DNA from: an uncultured Kiritimatiellota bacterium
GTDB lineage: Bacteria; Verrucomicrobiota; Kiritimatiellia; RFP12; UBA1067
Assembly (NCBI GenBank): GCA_934643865.1
Contig: CAKUCX010000005.1
Span: 1-64,000 of the forward strand
Reading direction: 5' to 3'
DNA: 64,000 nt
Shown: one piece after another, positions 48,822-57,773 of the stretch
Layout of the letters: each line of letters opens with the position of its first letter
How positions within the stretch are numbered: position 1 is the first letter of the stretch
Position numbers and translations under genes: made by a program
The notes under the pieces: generated by a model
Told to the model about the DNA's origin: nothing
What the model saw: the letters and a program-made list of their open reading frames with translations, nothing else
Database searches by the model: none

Positions 48822-51800
48822 CTACGCGCGGCCCCCTTCCCCGCGTTCGGGCTTCACCCGCTCGCGCAGGCGCTGGAAGACGCTGTAGAGCGCCGGGACG
48901 AAGATGATGCCCACGAACGTCGCCGCGAGCATGCCGAAGCAGGTGCAGATGCCGATCGCCCGCATCGCGCCCGCGCCGGCCCCCTTCGCGAAGACGAGCG
49001 GCAGCACGCCGAAGATGAAGCTCCACGCCGTCATCATCACGGCGCGGAAGCGCAGGTCCGCGCCGCGCACGGCGCTCTCCTGCACGGTGAGACCGCGTTC
49101 GCGCTCGCTCTTCGAGAACTCCACCATCAGGATCGCGTTCTTCGCGGCGAGGCCGATGAGCATCACGCAGCCGAGCTGCGCGTAGACGGAGAGCGCCGTA
49201 TGCGTCGCCCAGAGCCCGGCGACGGCCCCCGCGAGGGCGAAGAGGACGGAGAGCATCACGCTCACGGGAACCGACCAGCTCTCGTACTGCGCGACGAGGA
49301 AGAGGTAGGCGAAGAGCATCGCCGTCGCCATGAGCCAGAGGAGCTGGCCCTCGTTCTCCTTCTCCTGGAGGGCGACGGGGCCCCATTCGACGACGAAGTC
49401 CTTCGGCAGGGGCGCGTTCTGGATGAGGGTCATGATCTCCGAGGAGGAGACGCCGTCCGCCGGCGTGACGTCGCACCAGGCGGCGAGCATCTTGTTGTAG
49501 CTCATCGTTTCGCGCGGGCCCGTCGAATACTCGATCGAGCCGACGGCGGAGAGCGGCACGGCCTTCCCCTGCGAGGTCGGGATGCGGATGTCGAGGACAT
49601 CCGAGATCGAGCTGCGGTAGTCGGGGTCGTTCTGGAGCTTCACCTCGTAGACGCCGCCCTTGATGTTGAAGTCGTTCACGTAGTAGCTCGCGAGCTTGTT
49701 CTGGAGCGTCTGGAAAATGACCTTCGGCGTGAGGCCGAGGAGCTCGGCCTTCGCGCGGTCGAGTTTCAGCTCCAGCTGCGGCGTCGCGGCGGTGAAGCCG
49801 TGAACGGCCGCCTTCACGAGCCGGTTCGAGGCGAGGTAGGCGACGAGGCCGTCCGCCGCCTCCAGCAGCTCCTGCGGCGACTGCCCGGCAAGCGCGCAGA
49901 GGTTGAAGCCGACGCCGCTCGATCCGCCGAGGCCCTTGATGGCGGCGGGCTGGGTGAAGCGGAATTCGGCGGCGTAGAGGTCGTCGGTGATTTCCTTCAG
50001 GCGGTCCATCACGGCGTCGATCTGCGTCTCGGGCGTCGTGCGCCTGTCCCAGTGCTCCAGGCGGACGAGCGCGCCGGCGATGTTCTCGCCGTTGCCCCAG
50101 AGACCGTTGCGCCCGCAGGTGGAGGAGAAGGACTGCACGCCGGGGATGCTCTTCACGCGCTCGTGGAGTTCGTCGATGACCGCGATCGTGCGGTCGAGCG
50201 TCTGGCCCTCCGGCAGGCGGCAGTAGACGCTGATGTAGCCGCGGTCCTCCTTGGGCAGGAAGGCCGTCGGCACCTTCCCCGCCATCCACCAGAGAAGCCC
50301 CGCCGTCCCCGCGAAGAGGGCGAGCGTGAGGAGCCCCTGCCGCACGAAGAGGCGCACGACGGCGAGATAGCCGCGCCGCGAGGCGTCCAAGAGCCCGTTG
50401 AACGGCGCGAAGATCCGGCGCGGCTTCTCGCGCGGCGGCTTGAGCAGGTAGGCGCAGAGGACGGGCGAGAGGACGAGCGCGACGACCGTGGAGAGGCAAA
50501 GCGCGACGCACATCGTCACCGCGAACTGCACGTACATCATGCCGACCATGCCCGAGTAGAAGACGAGCGGCAGGTAGCACGCGAGCGTGACGAGCGTCGT
50601 CGCGATGACGGCGCCCGTGATCTGCGTCATCGACTTCGCGGCGGCCTCCTTCGCGGAGAGGCCCTCGCGCTGCATGAGCGACTGCGTGTTCTCGACGACG
50701 ACGATCGCGTCGTCCACGAGCGAGCCGATCACGAGGATGAGGCCGAACATCGTCAGGACGTTCAGCGTGAAGCCGAGGGGGTAGAGGACGGCGAACGTCC
50801 CCAGGAGCGAGATGGGGATCGCGAGCGAGGGGATGAGCGTCGCGCGCCAGTCCTGCAGGAAGAGGTAGGTAATGAAGACGACGAGGACGAGCGCGACGAC
50901 GAGCGTGTTGAACGTCTCCTTCAGGAACACCTTCGTGAACGCGGTCGAATCGTCCGCCAGCACGCCCACCACGCCCGGCGGCATGCGCGCAATCCACTTG
51001 TCCACCTCTTTCTTGACGCGCGCCGCCGTCGCGACGGCGTTCGCCTCCGGCGCCTTGTAGACCTCCAGCCAGACGGCGGGGTTCTCGTTGAAGCGCGAGC
51101 GGATCGTGTAGCCCTTGCAGCCGAGCTCGACGCGCGCGACGTCCTTCACGAGCACCTGCGCGCCCGTCTCGGGGTTCGTGCGGATGACGATGTTCTCGAA
51201 CTCCTCCTTCGTCTTGAGCCGGCCCCTCACGTTCAGCTTGAAGGAGAGGTACTTGTTCGCGTACTCGCCGCCGACCGTGCCGGCGGCGGCCTGCACGTTC
51301 TGGCTCTCGATGGCGTCCTTGATCTCGGCGATGGAGACGTTGAGCCCGGCGAGCCGCACGGGGTCGAGCCAGATGCGCATCGCGTAGGTGCGGCCGCCGG
51401 AGGCGACGAGCGCGACGCCGTCCATGCGCGCAAGGTCGTCCGCCACCTGCTTCTCGACGAAATTCGAAAGTTCCATGAGGTCCATCTCGCGCCCGTCGGT
51501 CATGAACATGTACATGACCATGCGGTCCTCGGGGCTCTTGCGCACGACGATGCCGCTCTGCGTGACCTCCGTGGGGAGCTTCGGCTCGGCGCGCTTGACG
51601 GCGTTCTGCACGTTGACGAGGGCGATGTTGGAGGGCGTCCCGGGGCGGAAGACGCAATAGCAGTTGTAGGCGCCCTTCGCGTTCGCGTTCGACTTGTAGT
51701 ACCAGATGTCGTCCACGGCGTTGATCTGGTCCTCGATCACCATGCCCACGGACTCGTTGACGACCTCGGCGCTCGCGCCCGTGTACGTCGTCGACACGGT

Positions 51801-51938
51801 GATCGTCACGGGGGTGATGTTCGGGTACTCGGCGACCGGCGTGCGGAAGAGGCAGATCGTGCCGCAGAGCGCGATGACGATCGACACGACCCACGCGAGG
51901 CGCGGATGGTCGATGAAGACCTGGGAGATGGACGTCAT
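48822..51938 (-). CDS. RND-family (HAE1) efflux transporter, inner-membrane pump
   Basis: A 1038-residue AcrB/MexB-type pump with twelve transmembrane helices and two large periplasmic loops. The proton-relay helix holds IGSLVDDAIVVVENTQSLMQ (TM4 Asp pair), and the TM10-11 segment IGLAAKNAILMVEFSKSERE has the conserved Lys. The N-terminus FIDHPRLAWVVSIVIALCG is the usual amphipathic start. The ATG overlaps the membrane-fusion gene as ATGA. No outer-membrane TolC-like gene follows. It exports hydrophobic compounds; substrate range unknown. Confidence 0.94.
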   Translation of the reverse strand: MTSISQVFIDHPRLAWVVSIVIALCGTICLFRTPVAEYPNITPVTITVSTTYTGASAEVVNESVGMVIEDQINAVDDIWYYKSNANAKGAYNCYCVFRPGTPSNIALVNVQNAVKRAEPKLPTEVTQSGIVVRKSPEDRMVMYMFMTDGREMDLMELSNFVEKQVADDLARMDGVALVASGGRTYAMRIWLDPVRLAGLNVSIAEIKDAIESQNVQAAAGTVGGEYANKYLSFKLNVRGRLKTKEEFENIVIRTNPETGAQVLVKDVARVELGCKGYTIRSRFNENPAVWLEVYKAPEANAVATAARVKKEVDKWIARMPPGVVGVLADDSTAFTKVFLKETFNTLVVALVLVVFITYLFLQDWRATLIPSLAIPISLLGTFAVLYPLGFTLNVLTMFGLILVIGSLVDDAIVVVENTQSLMQREGLSAKEAAAKSMTQITGAVIATTLVTLACYLPLVFYSGMVGMMYVQFAVTMCVALCLSTVVALVLSPVLCAYLLKPPREKPRRIFAPFNGLLDASRRGYLAVVRLFVRQGLLTLALFAGTAGLLWWMAGKVPTAFLPKEDRGYISVYCRLPEGQTLDRTIAVIDELHERVKSIPGVQSFSSTCGRNGLWGNGENIAGALVRLEHWDRRTTPETQIDAVMDRLKEITDDLYAAEFRFTQPAAIKGLGGSSGVGFNLCALAGQSPQELLEAADGLVAYLASNRLVKAAVHGFTAATPQLELKLDRAKAELLGLTPKVIFQTLQNKLASYYVNDFNIKGGVYEVKLQNDPDYRSSISDVLDIRIPTSQGKAVPLSAVGSIEYSTGPRETMSYNKMLAAWCDVTPADGVSSSEIMTLIQNAPLPKDFVVEWGPVALQEKENEGQLLWLMATAMLFAYLFLVAQYESWSVPVSVMLSVLFALAGAVAGLWATHTALSVYAQLGCVMLIGLAAKNAILMVEFSKSERERGLTVQESAVRGADLRFRAVMMTAWSFIFGVLPLVFAKGAGAGAMRAIGICTCFGMLAATFVGIIFVPALYSVFQRLRERVKPERGEGGRA

Positions 51939-53023
51939 GGCGCGGGCGTCACCTTCATGCCCTTGCGGACCTTGTGGCCGCCGTCGGCAACGATCTTCTC
52001 GCCGACCTTCAGGCCCTTCTCCACGAACTGCCAGTCACCTTCGATGTTGCCGCGCGCGATGTAGCGGCGCTCGGCCGTCCCGTCTTCGCCGACGACCCAC
52101 ACATAGGGCCCCTGCACGTCCTGCAGGATCGCGGTGGGGGGCACGGCGGGGCGCGGCACGCCCTTCTTCGAGGTGAGCGACACGGCGACGGTGCCGCCGG
52201 GGCGCAGCCCGTAGGCCGCGTTGGGGTAGAGCGCGTACATCTGGATCGTGTCCGTCAGCTCGTCGGCAGCGTTCTCGCTGTACTCGATCACGCCCTTCTC
52301 GTCGAACGTCGTGCCGTCCGCGAGGCGCAGCGACAGGACGCCCTCGTCCCGGCAACGCGCCGTCAGGCCGCCGAACATCTCCAGGAAGTCCCGGTTGGAG
52401 ATCGAGAAGCGCACGCGGATCGGGCGGGACTGGATGAGCGTCACGAGCGTGCCCTGCCCCTTCTGGAGGTAGTTGCCCTCCGTGAACTGCGTCGTGCCGG
52501 CCTTCGCGGCGATCGGCGCCGTGATGCGGCAGTGACGCAGGTCGTCGCGCGCGGTCATGAGGTCCGCCTTCGCCGCCTCCAGCGAGGCGCGCGCGCTGTC
52601 GCGCGCCGAGAGCGCGTTGTCGAGCGCGTCCTGCGAGACGGCGCGCGTGGCGACGAGCTTGAGGTGGCGCGCGTAGCTGAGCTCGGCGTAGCCGAGCGTC
52701 GCCTTGCACTCGGCGACCTTCGCCTCGGCGTTCTTGACGGCCGCCTCGTACTTGACGGGATCGACCCGGTAGAGGAGATCGCCCTTCTTCACCTCGCGGC
52801 CGTTCTCGAAGGCGACTTCGAGGATCTCGCCGGAGACCTGCGGGATCACGTTCACCTGCGCGACCGGCACGACGCGGCCGGGGTAGGTGCGCACCGGCTT
52901 GTCGGCCACGGCCTTCACCTCCACGACCGGAAGCGTGATGCGCGTGAGGTCCTCGGCGGCGCCCGCCGCCCCGCCCAGGGCGAACGCCGCCCACAGGCAC
53001 CATCGCGTCAACTGTCTCGTCAT
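51935..53023 (-). CDS. RND efflux periplasmic adaptor (membrane-fusion) subunit
   Basis: A 362-residue AcrA/MexA-like adaptor. A Sec signal (CLWAAFALGGAAGA) precedes the domain; there is no lipobox Cys. Biotinyl-lipoyl parts are VVPVAQVNVIPQVSGEILEV and KGDLLYRVDPVKYEAAV, and the helical hairpin runs about 85-150 (ALDNALSARDSARASLEAAK). The beta-barrel follows. ATG 53023 lies 68 nt after the palindrome's right arm. The gene is the first of the efflux pair. Confidence 0.92.
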   Translation of the reverse strand: MTRQLTRWCLWAAFALGGAAGAAEDLTRITLPVVEVKAVADKPVRTYPGRVVPVAQVNVIPQVSGEILEVAFENGREVKKGDLLYRVDPVKYEAAVKNAEAKVAECKATLGYAELSYARHLKLVATRAVSQDALDNALSARDSARASLEAAKADLMTARDDLRHCRITAPIAAKAGTTQFTEGNYLQKGQGTLVTLIQSRPIRVRFSISNRDFLEMFGGLTARCRDEGVLSLRLADGTTFDEKGVIEYSENAADELTDTIQMYALYPNAAYGLRPGGTVAVSLTSKKGVPRPAVPPTAILQDVQGPYVWVVGEDGTAERRYIARGNIEGDWQFVEKGLKVGEKIVADGGHKVRKGMKVTPAP

Positions 53024-53090
53024 GTCTCGTTACCGTCCTGCCTCAACCATCGATCCTGAACGCACGCGGCGCGCGCCCGCATGGAACGGC

Positions 53091-53138
53091 CCGCGCCGAT
53101 TCGAAGTGCGTAGTATACCACACTTCGAATCGGCGCGG
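53091..53138. promoter_or_regulatory. 18-bp perfect inverted repeat with a -10 box in its loop (efflux promoter/operator)
   Basis: Arms 53091-53108 and 53121-53138 are exact reverse complements (CCGCGCCGATTCGAAGTG). The 12-bp loop on the minus strand is TGGTATACTACG, so the extended -10 TGGTATACT (53120-53112) sits exactly between the arms. The -35 region and the start site then lie within the arms. This is ideal geometry for a dimeric repressor. It also could act as a hairpin terminator for the upstream secreted-protein operon. Confidence 0.75.
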
Positions 53139-53179
53139 CGGGCGGTCCGCAAGGGACGGGCAGGCGGATCGCCCCGCGC

Positions 53180-54523
53180 TCACTCCCATGTGCCGCCGAA
53201 GCTCTCCGGCGGGCGCAGGTGGATGACGAGGCGGAAGTTGTCCATCGTGTCCGAATTGAGGTCGCCGTCGCCGGGGGCCGATCCGAAGGCCGCGAGCGAC
53301 CAGCCCCCCAGCGACTGCGCATTGACGGTGGAGTTGAGGCGCATCCGGTACGTGGGATTGCTGGAAGATCCGACGGGGTCGCGCGCCTCCGTCGAGTCGG
53401 CGGCGCCGGCGGACTGGTCGAGGACGGTCTCGACGCGGCTGCCGACGAGGTCGCAGAGGCCGAAGGCGTTCGGCTGGTACTGCCCGGAGCGTTCCGGCGG
53501 ATTCCAGAAGTTGCCGGCCGGATACTTCTCCAGCTTCACGATCGTGTGGCTGATCGCGCCGATGACGTTCGTGAGCGTCTCGGCATTGTCCGCCACCGTG
53601 CCGCCGCCATGCTGGGGCGTGTCGTACCAGATCCACTGCGCATCGGGGCGCGCCGCCCGCTGCCACTGCGCGCACGTGGGGAGGTCGAACATGAGCCGTC
53701 CGCCGCTGCGGGCGCGGAAGCGCCCAATCCACGAGTCCGGCGTGACGCGGAACTTCGTGTCGGGCCAGCAGACGCCCTCCACGGCGTTGCTGCCGCGCAG
53801 AAAGCAGTGGCGGCCGCAGCCGATCTCCTTCCGCTTGTCGCCGCACCACCCGCTCATGCTGTCCGCCGAAGACGCCCTTGGATCCACGCGGTTGATCTGG
53901 CCGCCCGTGATCTGGTAGATCGAGATGTAGTAGTCGCTCGTCAGCGTCACCTCGCGGGCCTTCAGGAGCGAAGGGTTGCGGGGGGAAAGCGCCTTCAGGT
54001 GCGCGATCTGCTCGGACGTGTAGCCGAGCGTGAACGTCCCGGCGGGGATGCGCCGGAAGACGATCTTCTCCTTCGCGTACACAAGATCCTGGCCCCAGCC
54101 GCCGGCGGGCGCCGCCTCTTCGTCGAGGTAGTCGTATCGCCCCGTCGCGACGTCGAAGACGAGCCAGGCGCGCCGTGCGGCGGCGTCTTCGACGGGCGTC
54201 GCCGTCACGGAGAAGTCCGTCAGTGCCTGCACGTCGAACCCGGCCTTGGCGGGATCCCAGACGAGGTGGTGGTAGCCGGGCGTCAGCTCCCAGATGTCCC
54301 CTTCCAAGCCCGCCTGTTCGAGGTCGAGCGTGACGGGCACGCCGTTCGTCCTGAACGAGGCCGTGACGGCGAGGTCGCATTTCGCGCCGCCCGCGAGGGC
54401 GACGTCGACGTCGACGCGCGTCTCCCAGGGCCACCGCTGCGTCCAGGAGGTCTGCGCCGTCATCCCGGCCAGCAGCGGGGCGGCGAGCGAAAGAAGAAGT
54501 CCACACGCGAGAAACCGTTTCAT
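53180..54523 (-). CDS. Secreted formylglycine-generating-enzyme-like protein (paralogue 2)
   Basis: A 447-residue protein with a signal peptide (MKRFLACGLLLSLAAPLLAG). An N-terminal beta domain (residues 25-130; WPWETRVDVDVALAGG, WDPAKAGFDVQALTDF) precedes a SUMF1/FGE-type domain: VFRRIPAGTFTLGYTSEQ, VTLTSDYYISIYQITGGQIN, FDLPTCAQWQRAAR and NAFGLCDLVGS. The domain ends FRLVIHLRPPESFGGTWE; the catalytic Cys pair of true FGE is not recognisable, so it is probably structural or binding. It is about 45% alike, by eye, to the next gene upstream and is last in the three-gene operon. Confidence 0.82.
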   Translation of the reverse strand: MKRFLACGLLLSLAAPLLAGMTAQTSWTQRWPWETRVDVDVALAGGAKCDLAVTASFRTNGVPVTLDLEQAGLEGDIWELTPGYHHLVWDPAKAGFDVQALTDFSVTATPVEDAAARRAWLVFDVATGRYDYLDEEAAPAGGWGQDLVYAKEKIVFRRIPAGTFTLGYTSEQIAHLKALSPRNPSLLKAREVTLTSDYYISIYQITGGQINRVDPRASSADSMSGWCGDKRKEIGCGRHCFLRGSNAVEGVCWPDTKFRVTPDSWIGRFRARSGGRLMFDLPTCAQWQRAARPDAQWIWYDTPQHGGGTVADNAETLTNVIGAISHTIVKLEKYPAGNFWNPPERSGQYQPNAFGLCDLVGSRVETVLDQSAGAADSTEARDPVGSSSNPTYRMRLNSTVNAQSLGGWSLAAFGSAPGDGDLNSDTMDNFRLVIHLRPPESFGGTWE

Positions 54524-54542
54524 GTCACACGTTCCTTTCCTG

Positions 54543-55889
54543 TCATTCCCAGGTTCCGTTGAAGCCGACGGGCGGGTTCAGATGGATGGCGTAGCGGAAG
54601 CAGTGTTCGGTGTCCGAGTCGAGATCGTGGTCGGTTGACGCCCCCTGGACGTTGCACAGCGACCAGGCCGCGAGCGACTTGTCGTTCACGAAGGCGTTGA
54701 ACATGATATGGTGCTTGGGATTCGCGGACGGCCCCACGGGATCGACGGCGTCGTGCGAGAAATCGTCCAATGTCCAGTTCCACTGGTCGAGCACGAGTTC
54801 GGGGCGCGCCCCCACGCTGTCGTAGAACCCGAGCGCGTTGGGCTGCTTGAGCCCCACGCGCGCGGGCGTCGAATAGAGGGCTGTCCCACTGGCAAGGCGC
54901 GTGGGGATCTGCGAGATCGCGTCGAGGACGTTCGTGAGCGTCGTGGCGGAGTCCCCTACCGTGCCGCCGCCATGCGCGGGCGTGTCGTACCAGAGCCACG
55001 TGGGGTCGGGCCGCATGGCACGCTGCCACTGCGCCGCCGTCGCCAGGTCGATCATGAAGCGGTTGCCGCAGCGGGCGCGGAACTTCGCGACCCACGAGTC
55101 CGGCGACACGCGGAACTTCGTCGTCGGCCAGGCAATCCCCTCCACGGCGTTGCTGCCGCGCTGGAAGCACGTTGCGCCACCGCCCGTCACGTTCTTGTCG
55201 CCCACCCAAGCGGCGGCGTCGGATGCCGTTATGTCCCGGTTCTGCAGACGGCGGATCTGTCCGCACGTCGTCGGGTAGATCGCGAGGTAGAAGTCGCTCG
55301 TCAGCTCGACCTGGCGGACTGGGAGCAGCGTCTTCGGAGCGGGCGACAGCGCGGTGAGGTAGGCGATCTGCTCGTCCGTGTAGCCCATCGTGAACGTCCC
55401 GGCGGGAATGCGGCGGAAGACCATCTTGTCGGTCTTGTAGACGTCGTCCTGCCACGGCCACCCCGTTTCCGCGTCGCGCGGGGCCGCGTCGTCGGCGTAG
55501 TAGGCGGGCCGCCCGGTCGCCATGTCGACGACGAGCCACGTCCGGTCCGAGACCGGCTCGGCCGAGGCCGTGAGCGTGAAGTCCGCAAGCGCCTTCGGGT
55601 AGCCGGCCGTGGCGGGATCCCAGACGTAGCGGCGCACGCCATTCGTGCAGTTGTAGACGGAATCGCCCTTCAGGCCATTGGCGGGCGAAAGCTCCAGCGC
55701 CACGCGCGCGCCGTCGTAGGCGAAGGAGGCGGCGAGCGTCAGGTCGTTCGTCCCCTCTGGAAGCGTCGCGTCGATGAAGAGGCGCGCGTCCCACGGCCAG
55801 TTCTGCCGGAACGTGCAGGGGCAGGGGACGGATGCGGCCGACGCGGCGGCGAACAGGAACAGCGAACAGGCAAACACGATTTTCTTCAT
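54543..55889 (-). CDS. Secreted formylglycine-generating-enzyme-like protein (paralogue 1)
   Basis: A 448-residue protein with a signal peptide (MKKIVFACSLFLFAAASAAS). The same plan as its downstream neighbour: beta domain (NWPWDARLFIDATLPEG), then FGE-like domain (VFRRIPAGTFTMGYTDEQIA, VELTSDFYLAIYPTTCGQI, FMIDLATAAQWQRAMRPD, NALGFYDSVGARPELVLDQ). It ends FRYAIHLNPPVGFNGTWE and also lacks a convincing FGE Cys pair. ATG 55889 is preferred, with AGGGGG 7 nt upstream; ATG 55895 is possible. Tandem duplication of this fold is frequent in Kiritimatiellota-like genomes (from memory). Confidence 0.82.
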   Translation of the reverse strand: MKKIVFACSLFLFAAASAASVPCPCTFRQNWPWDARLFIDATLPEGTNDLTLAASFAYDGARVALELSPANGLKGDSVYNCTNGVRRYVWDPATAGYPKALADFTLTASAEPVSDRTWLVVDMATGRPAYYADDAAPRDAETGWPWQDDVYKTDKMVFRRIPAGTFTMGYTDEQIAYLTALSPAPKTLLPVRQVELTSDFYLAIYPTTCGQIRRLQNRDITASDAAAWVGDKNVTGGGATCFQRGSNAVEGIAWPTTKFRVSPDSWVAKFRARCGNRFMIDLATAAQWQRAMRPDPTWLWYDTPAHGGGTVGDSATTLTNVLDAISQIPTRLASGTALYSTPARVGLKQPNALGFYDSVGARPELVLDQWNWTLDDFSHDAVDPVGPSANPKHHIMFNAFVNDKSLAAWSLCNVQGASTDHDLDSDTEHCFRYAIHLNPPVGFNGTWE

Positions 55890-55900
55890 GGTCATGCCCC

Positions 55901-56596
55901 CTAGCGGATGAACAACAAGGTGCCCAGGTTCGGTCGCACGAGGCGCGCCGACAAGGCGGCCTCCCCGTCGAAGACGACCGACACGTCGAACGCCCCGTAG
56001 CGGCGTGCGAACGCGGCGCGCGGATCGAGGACGCCCCAGCCGCCCGCCGCCGGCAGGTCCGATGCGCTGACGGGCGCGCCCGTCTCGTCCGCGACGACGA
56101 GCGCCGCCGCCGCCGCCTCGCGGCCCGTCCAGGCGTCCGACCAGGCAAACGGCTTCGGCTCCTGGAGTTCGTGGAACGCCTGGGCCTCCGTCGTCGTGAA
56201 CACGGTGCCCGCGCGCATGCCGATCTGCAGGCGCGCCGTCTGCGTCTCCAGGACGGCCTCCCCGGCGAGCTGCACGAGCGTGACATCCACGAGCCGCGCG
56301 TCTTCGCCCCCCGTGGAGGGGATCGCGCACGCGCCGTCGACGTCGCCGCCGCGCGCAACGGGCGCGGACGTCGCCACGACGCCCGTGAGGAGATTCGAGG
56401 CCGTGAGCGTCGCCGCCGTCGCCTCGGCATGCCACCGCCACCGCAGCGTCTCGTCCGCCTGCAGCAGCACGCTCCACGCGCGCGCATCGCGCGGCGAACG
56501 CAGGTGTTCCGCGCCGGAGGCCGAAAGGCCAAGCCCGGCAACCGCCAACGCCGCGCACGCGAAGATGCCTGCCGACTTCTGTTGAATGCCCGCCAT
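55901..56596 (-). CDS. Secreted protein of unknown function, first in the G-tract operon
   Basis: A 231-residue protein with a signal peptide (SAGIFACAALAVAGLGLSASG). The mature part is Thr/Ala/Val-rich and predicted beta (TLTASNLLTGVVATSAPVAR, AVVETQ-like strands), ending RLVRPNLGTLLFIR. No family recognised. The strong Shine-Dalgarno AAGGAGG precedes the ATG at 56596. Eleven bases separate its stop from the next start, and all three genes lie behind a promoter with a 13-bp G tract. It may partner the two FGE-like proteins at the cell surface. Confidence 0.72.
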   Translation of the reverse strand: MAGIQQKSAGIFACAALAVAGLGLSASGAEHLRSPRDARAWSVLLQADETLRWRWHAEATAATLTASNLLTGVVATSAPVARGGDVDGACAIPSTGGEDARLVDVTLVQLAGEAVLETQTARLQIGMRAGTVFTTTEAQAFHELQEPKPFAWSDAWTGREAAAAALVVADETGAPVSASDLPAAGGWGVLDPRAAFARRYGAFDVSVVFDGEAALSARLVRPNLGTLLFIR

Positions 56597-56642
56597 CGTC
56601 GCCTCCTTGGGAAAGTGCCTTGTACAATGCTAACTAATGAAC

Positions 56643-56670
56643 ATTATACCCCCCCCCCCCCATTTGTCAA
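56643..56670 (-). promoter_or_regulatory. Consensus promoter with a G13 homopolymer spacer (candidate phase-variable promoter)
   Basis: Minus strand: perfect TTGACA (56670-56665), spacer AAT followed by thirteen G (16 bp), perfect TATAAT (56648-56643). Adding one G gives the 17-bp optimum; losing one or two gives poor spacing. It is followed by a leader of about 40 nt and a strong ribosome-binding site for the 231-residue secreted protein. Confidence 0.8.
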
Positions 56671-56728
56671 GTATGGCGTTGGTTTTCTTGCAGCGGTGGC
56701 GGGATGGGTTCGTCGGGGCCGCGGGGCT

Positions 56729-57736
56729 TCAGAAGGGATCGACGCGGCGCAGGCTCGTCGAAAAGAGGTCGCCGCCCCGCACGGCAGGGGGCTTCGGAAG
56801 AAAACGGCGCGCGTCGGCGAGCGGACGGCCGCCGATCACGAGCGGGCAGAGGATCGAAACCCATTCGTCGACGAGATCCGCGTCGGCGAGCGCGCGGGCA
56901 AGGCCAAGCCCGCCCTCGCAGAGGACGGACAGGAAACCGCGCGCGCCAAGATCCTTCACCGCCTCGACGGGGTCGCGGTAGACGAGCGTGCGGTCCTTCG
57001 CCGCGTCCGTGAAGATCTGCGCGTCCTGCGGCAGCTTGCCGCTGCGGGAGACGACGGCGCGCCAGAGGTCGTCGTTGCGGCGCGTGTGGCAGAGGAGCGA
57101 GGGGTTGTCCCGCCGCACCGTCTCCGCGCCCACGAGGACGACGTCCGCACGCGCGCGCCACGCCGCCGTCTCGCGCAGGGACGTCGCGCCCGAGATCCAG
57201 CGCGACCGCCCCGCCGCGTCGCAGATGCGGCCGTCCAGCGAGAGGGCCAGCTTCACCGTCACGTAGGGGAGGCCCGTCGTGACGTGCTTCGCGAACGGGC
57301 GCAGCGTCTCCGCCCAGATGCTCCGGGCGAGCGCGCGGCGGGCGGCGTTCCGCTCCTGCGCCCAGCACGCGGTCGCGATGCCCGCCCGGCGGAGGACGCG
57401 CGCGGCCCGTCCCCGATTCGCCGGGTTCGGGTCCGGGCACGCCCAGACGACGCGCGAGACGCCGGCGGCGATGAGCGCGTCGCAGCAGGCCCCCACGCGC
57501 CCCGGCGTCGAGCAGGGCTCCAGCGTGCAGTAGACGGTGGTGGGCGCCGCGGACGTGGCGCGCGCGGAGGCGCGGCGCGCGGCCTTGAGCGCGGCGACCT
57601 CGGCGTGGTCGCCGCCGCAGCGGCGGTGGCGGCCCTCGCCGACAATCCGCCCGTCCTGCACGACGACGGCGCCGACGGGCGGGTTCGGGCGCGTGTGCCC
57701 GCAGCTCTTCAGCGCGAGCGCCCATGCCCGCGCCAT
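56729..57736 (-). CDS. ribD: Bifunctional riboflavin biosynthesis deaminase/reductase
   Basis: A 335-residue RibD. The N-terminal deaminase has HAEVAALKAA and the zinc Cys motif TLEPCSTPGRVGACCDAL. The C-terminal reductase has VTVKLALSLDGRICDAAGRS, VLVGAETVRRDNPSL and LCEGGLGLARALADADLVDE. It deaminates then reduces the pyrimidine intermediate of riboflavin synthesis. Start ATG 57736 aligns with the family (MARAWALALKSCGHTRPNPP); an earlier ATG at 57790 overlaps nusB. No ribBA, ribE or ribH nearby. Confidence 0.92.
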   Translation of the reverse strand: MARAWALALKSCGHTRPNPPVGAVVVQDGRIVGEGRHRRCGGDHAEVAALKAARRASARATSAAPTTVYCTLEPCSTPGRVGACCDALIAAGVSRVVWACPDPNPANRGRAARVLRRAGIATACWAQERNAARRALARSIWAETLRPFAKHVTTGLPYVTVKLALSLDGRICDAAGRSRWISGATSLRETAAWRARADVVLVGAETVRRDNPSLLCHTRRNDDLWRAVVSRSGKLPQDAQIFTDAAKDRTLVYRDPVEAVKDLGARGFLSVLCEGGLGLARALADADLVDEWVSILCPLVIGGRPLADARRFLPKPPAVRGGDLFSTSLRRVDPF

Positions 57737-57773
57737 GAAGGCGCCTTCACCGTCGCGCGCCGGCGAAGGCGTT

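Noticed and set aside
53091..53138. tRNA-like element, because of the GATTCGAA sequence
   Set aside because: No acceptor, D or anticodon arms can be drawn; the perfect 18-bp palindrome explains the sequence.
56649..56661. Dismissal of the G tract as a sequencing or assembly artefact
   Set aside because: Homopolymer length can be miscounted, but the perfect -35/-10 boxes on each side and a second independent case at 31627-31641 make a real promoter likely; exact length remains uncertain.
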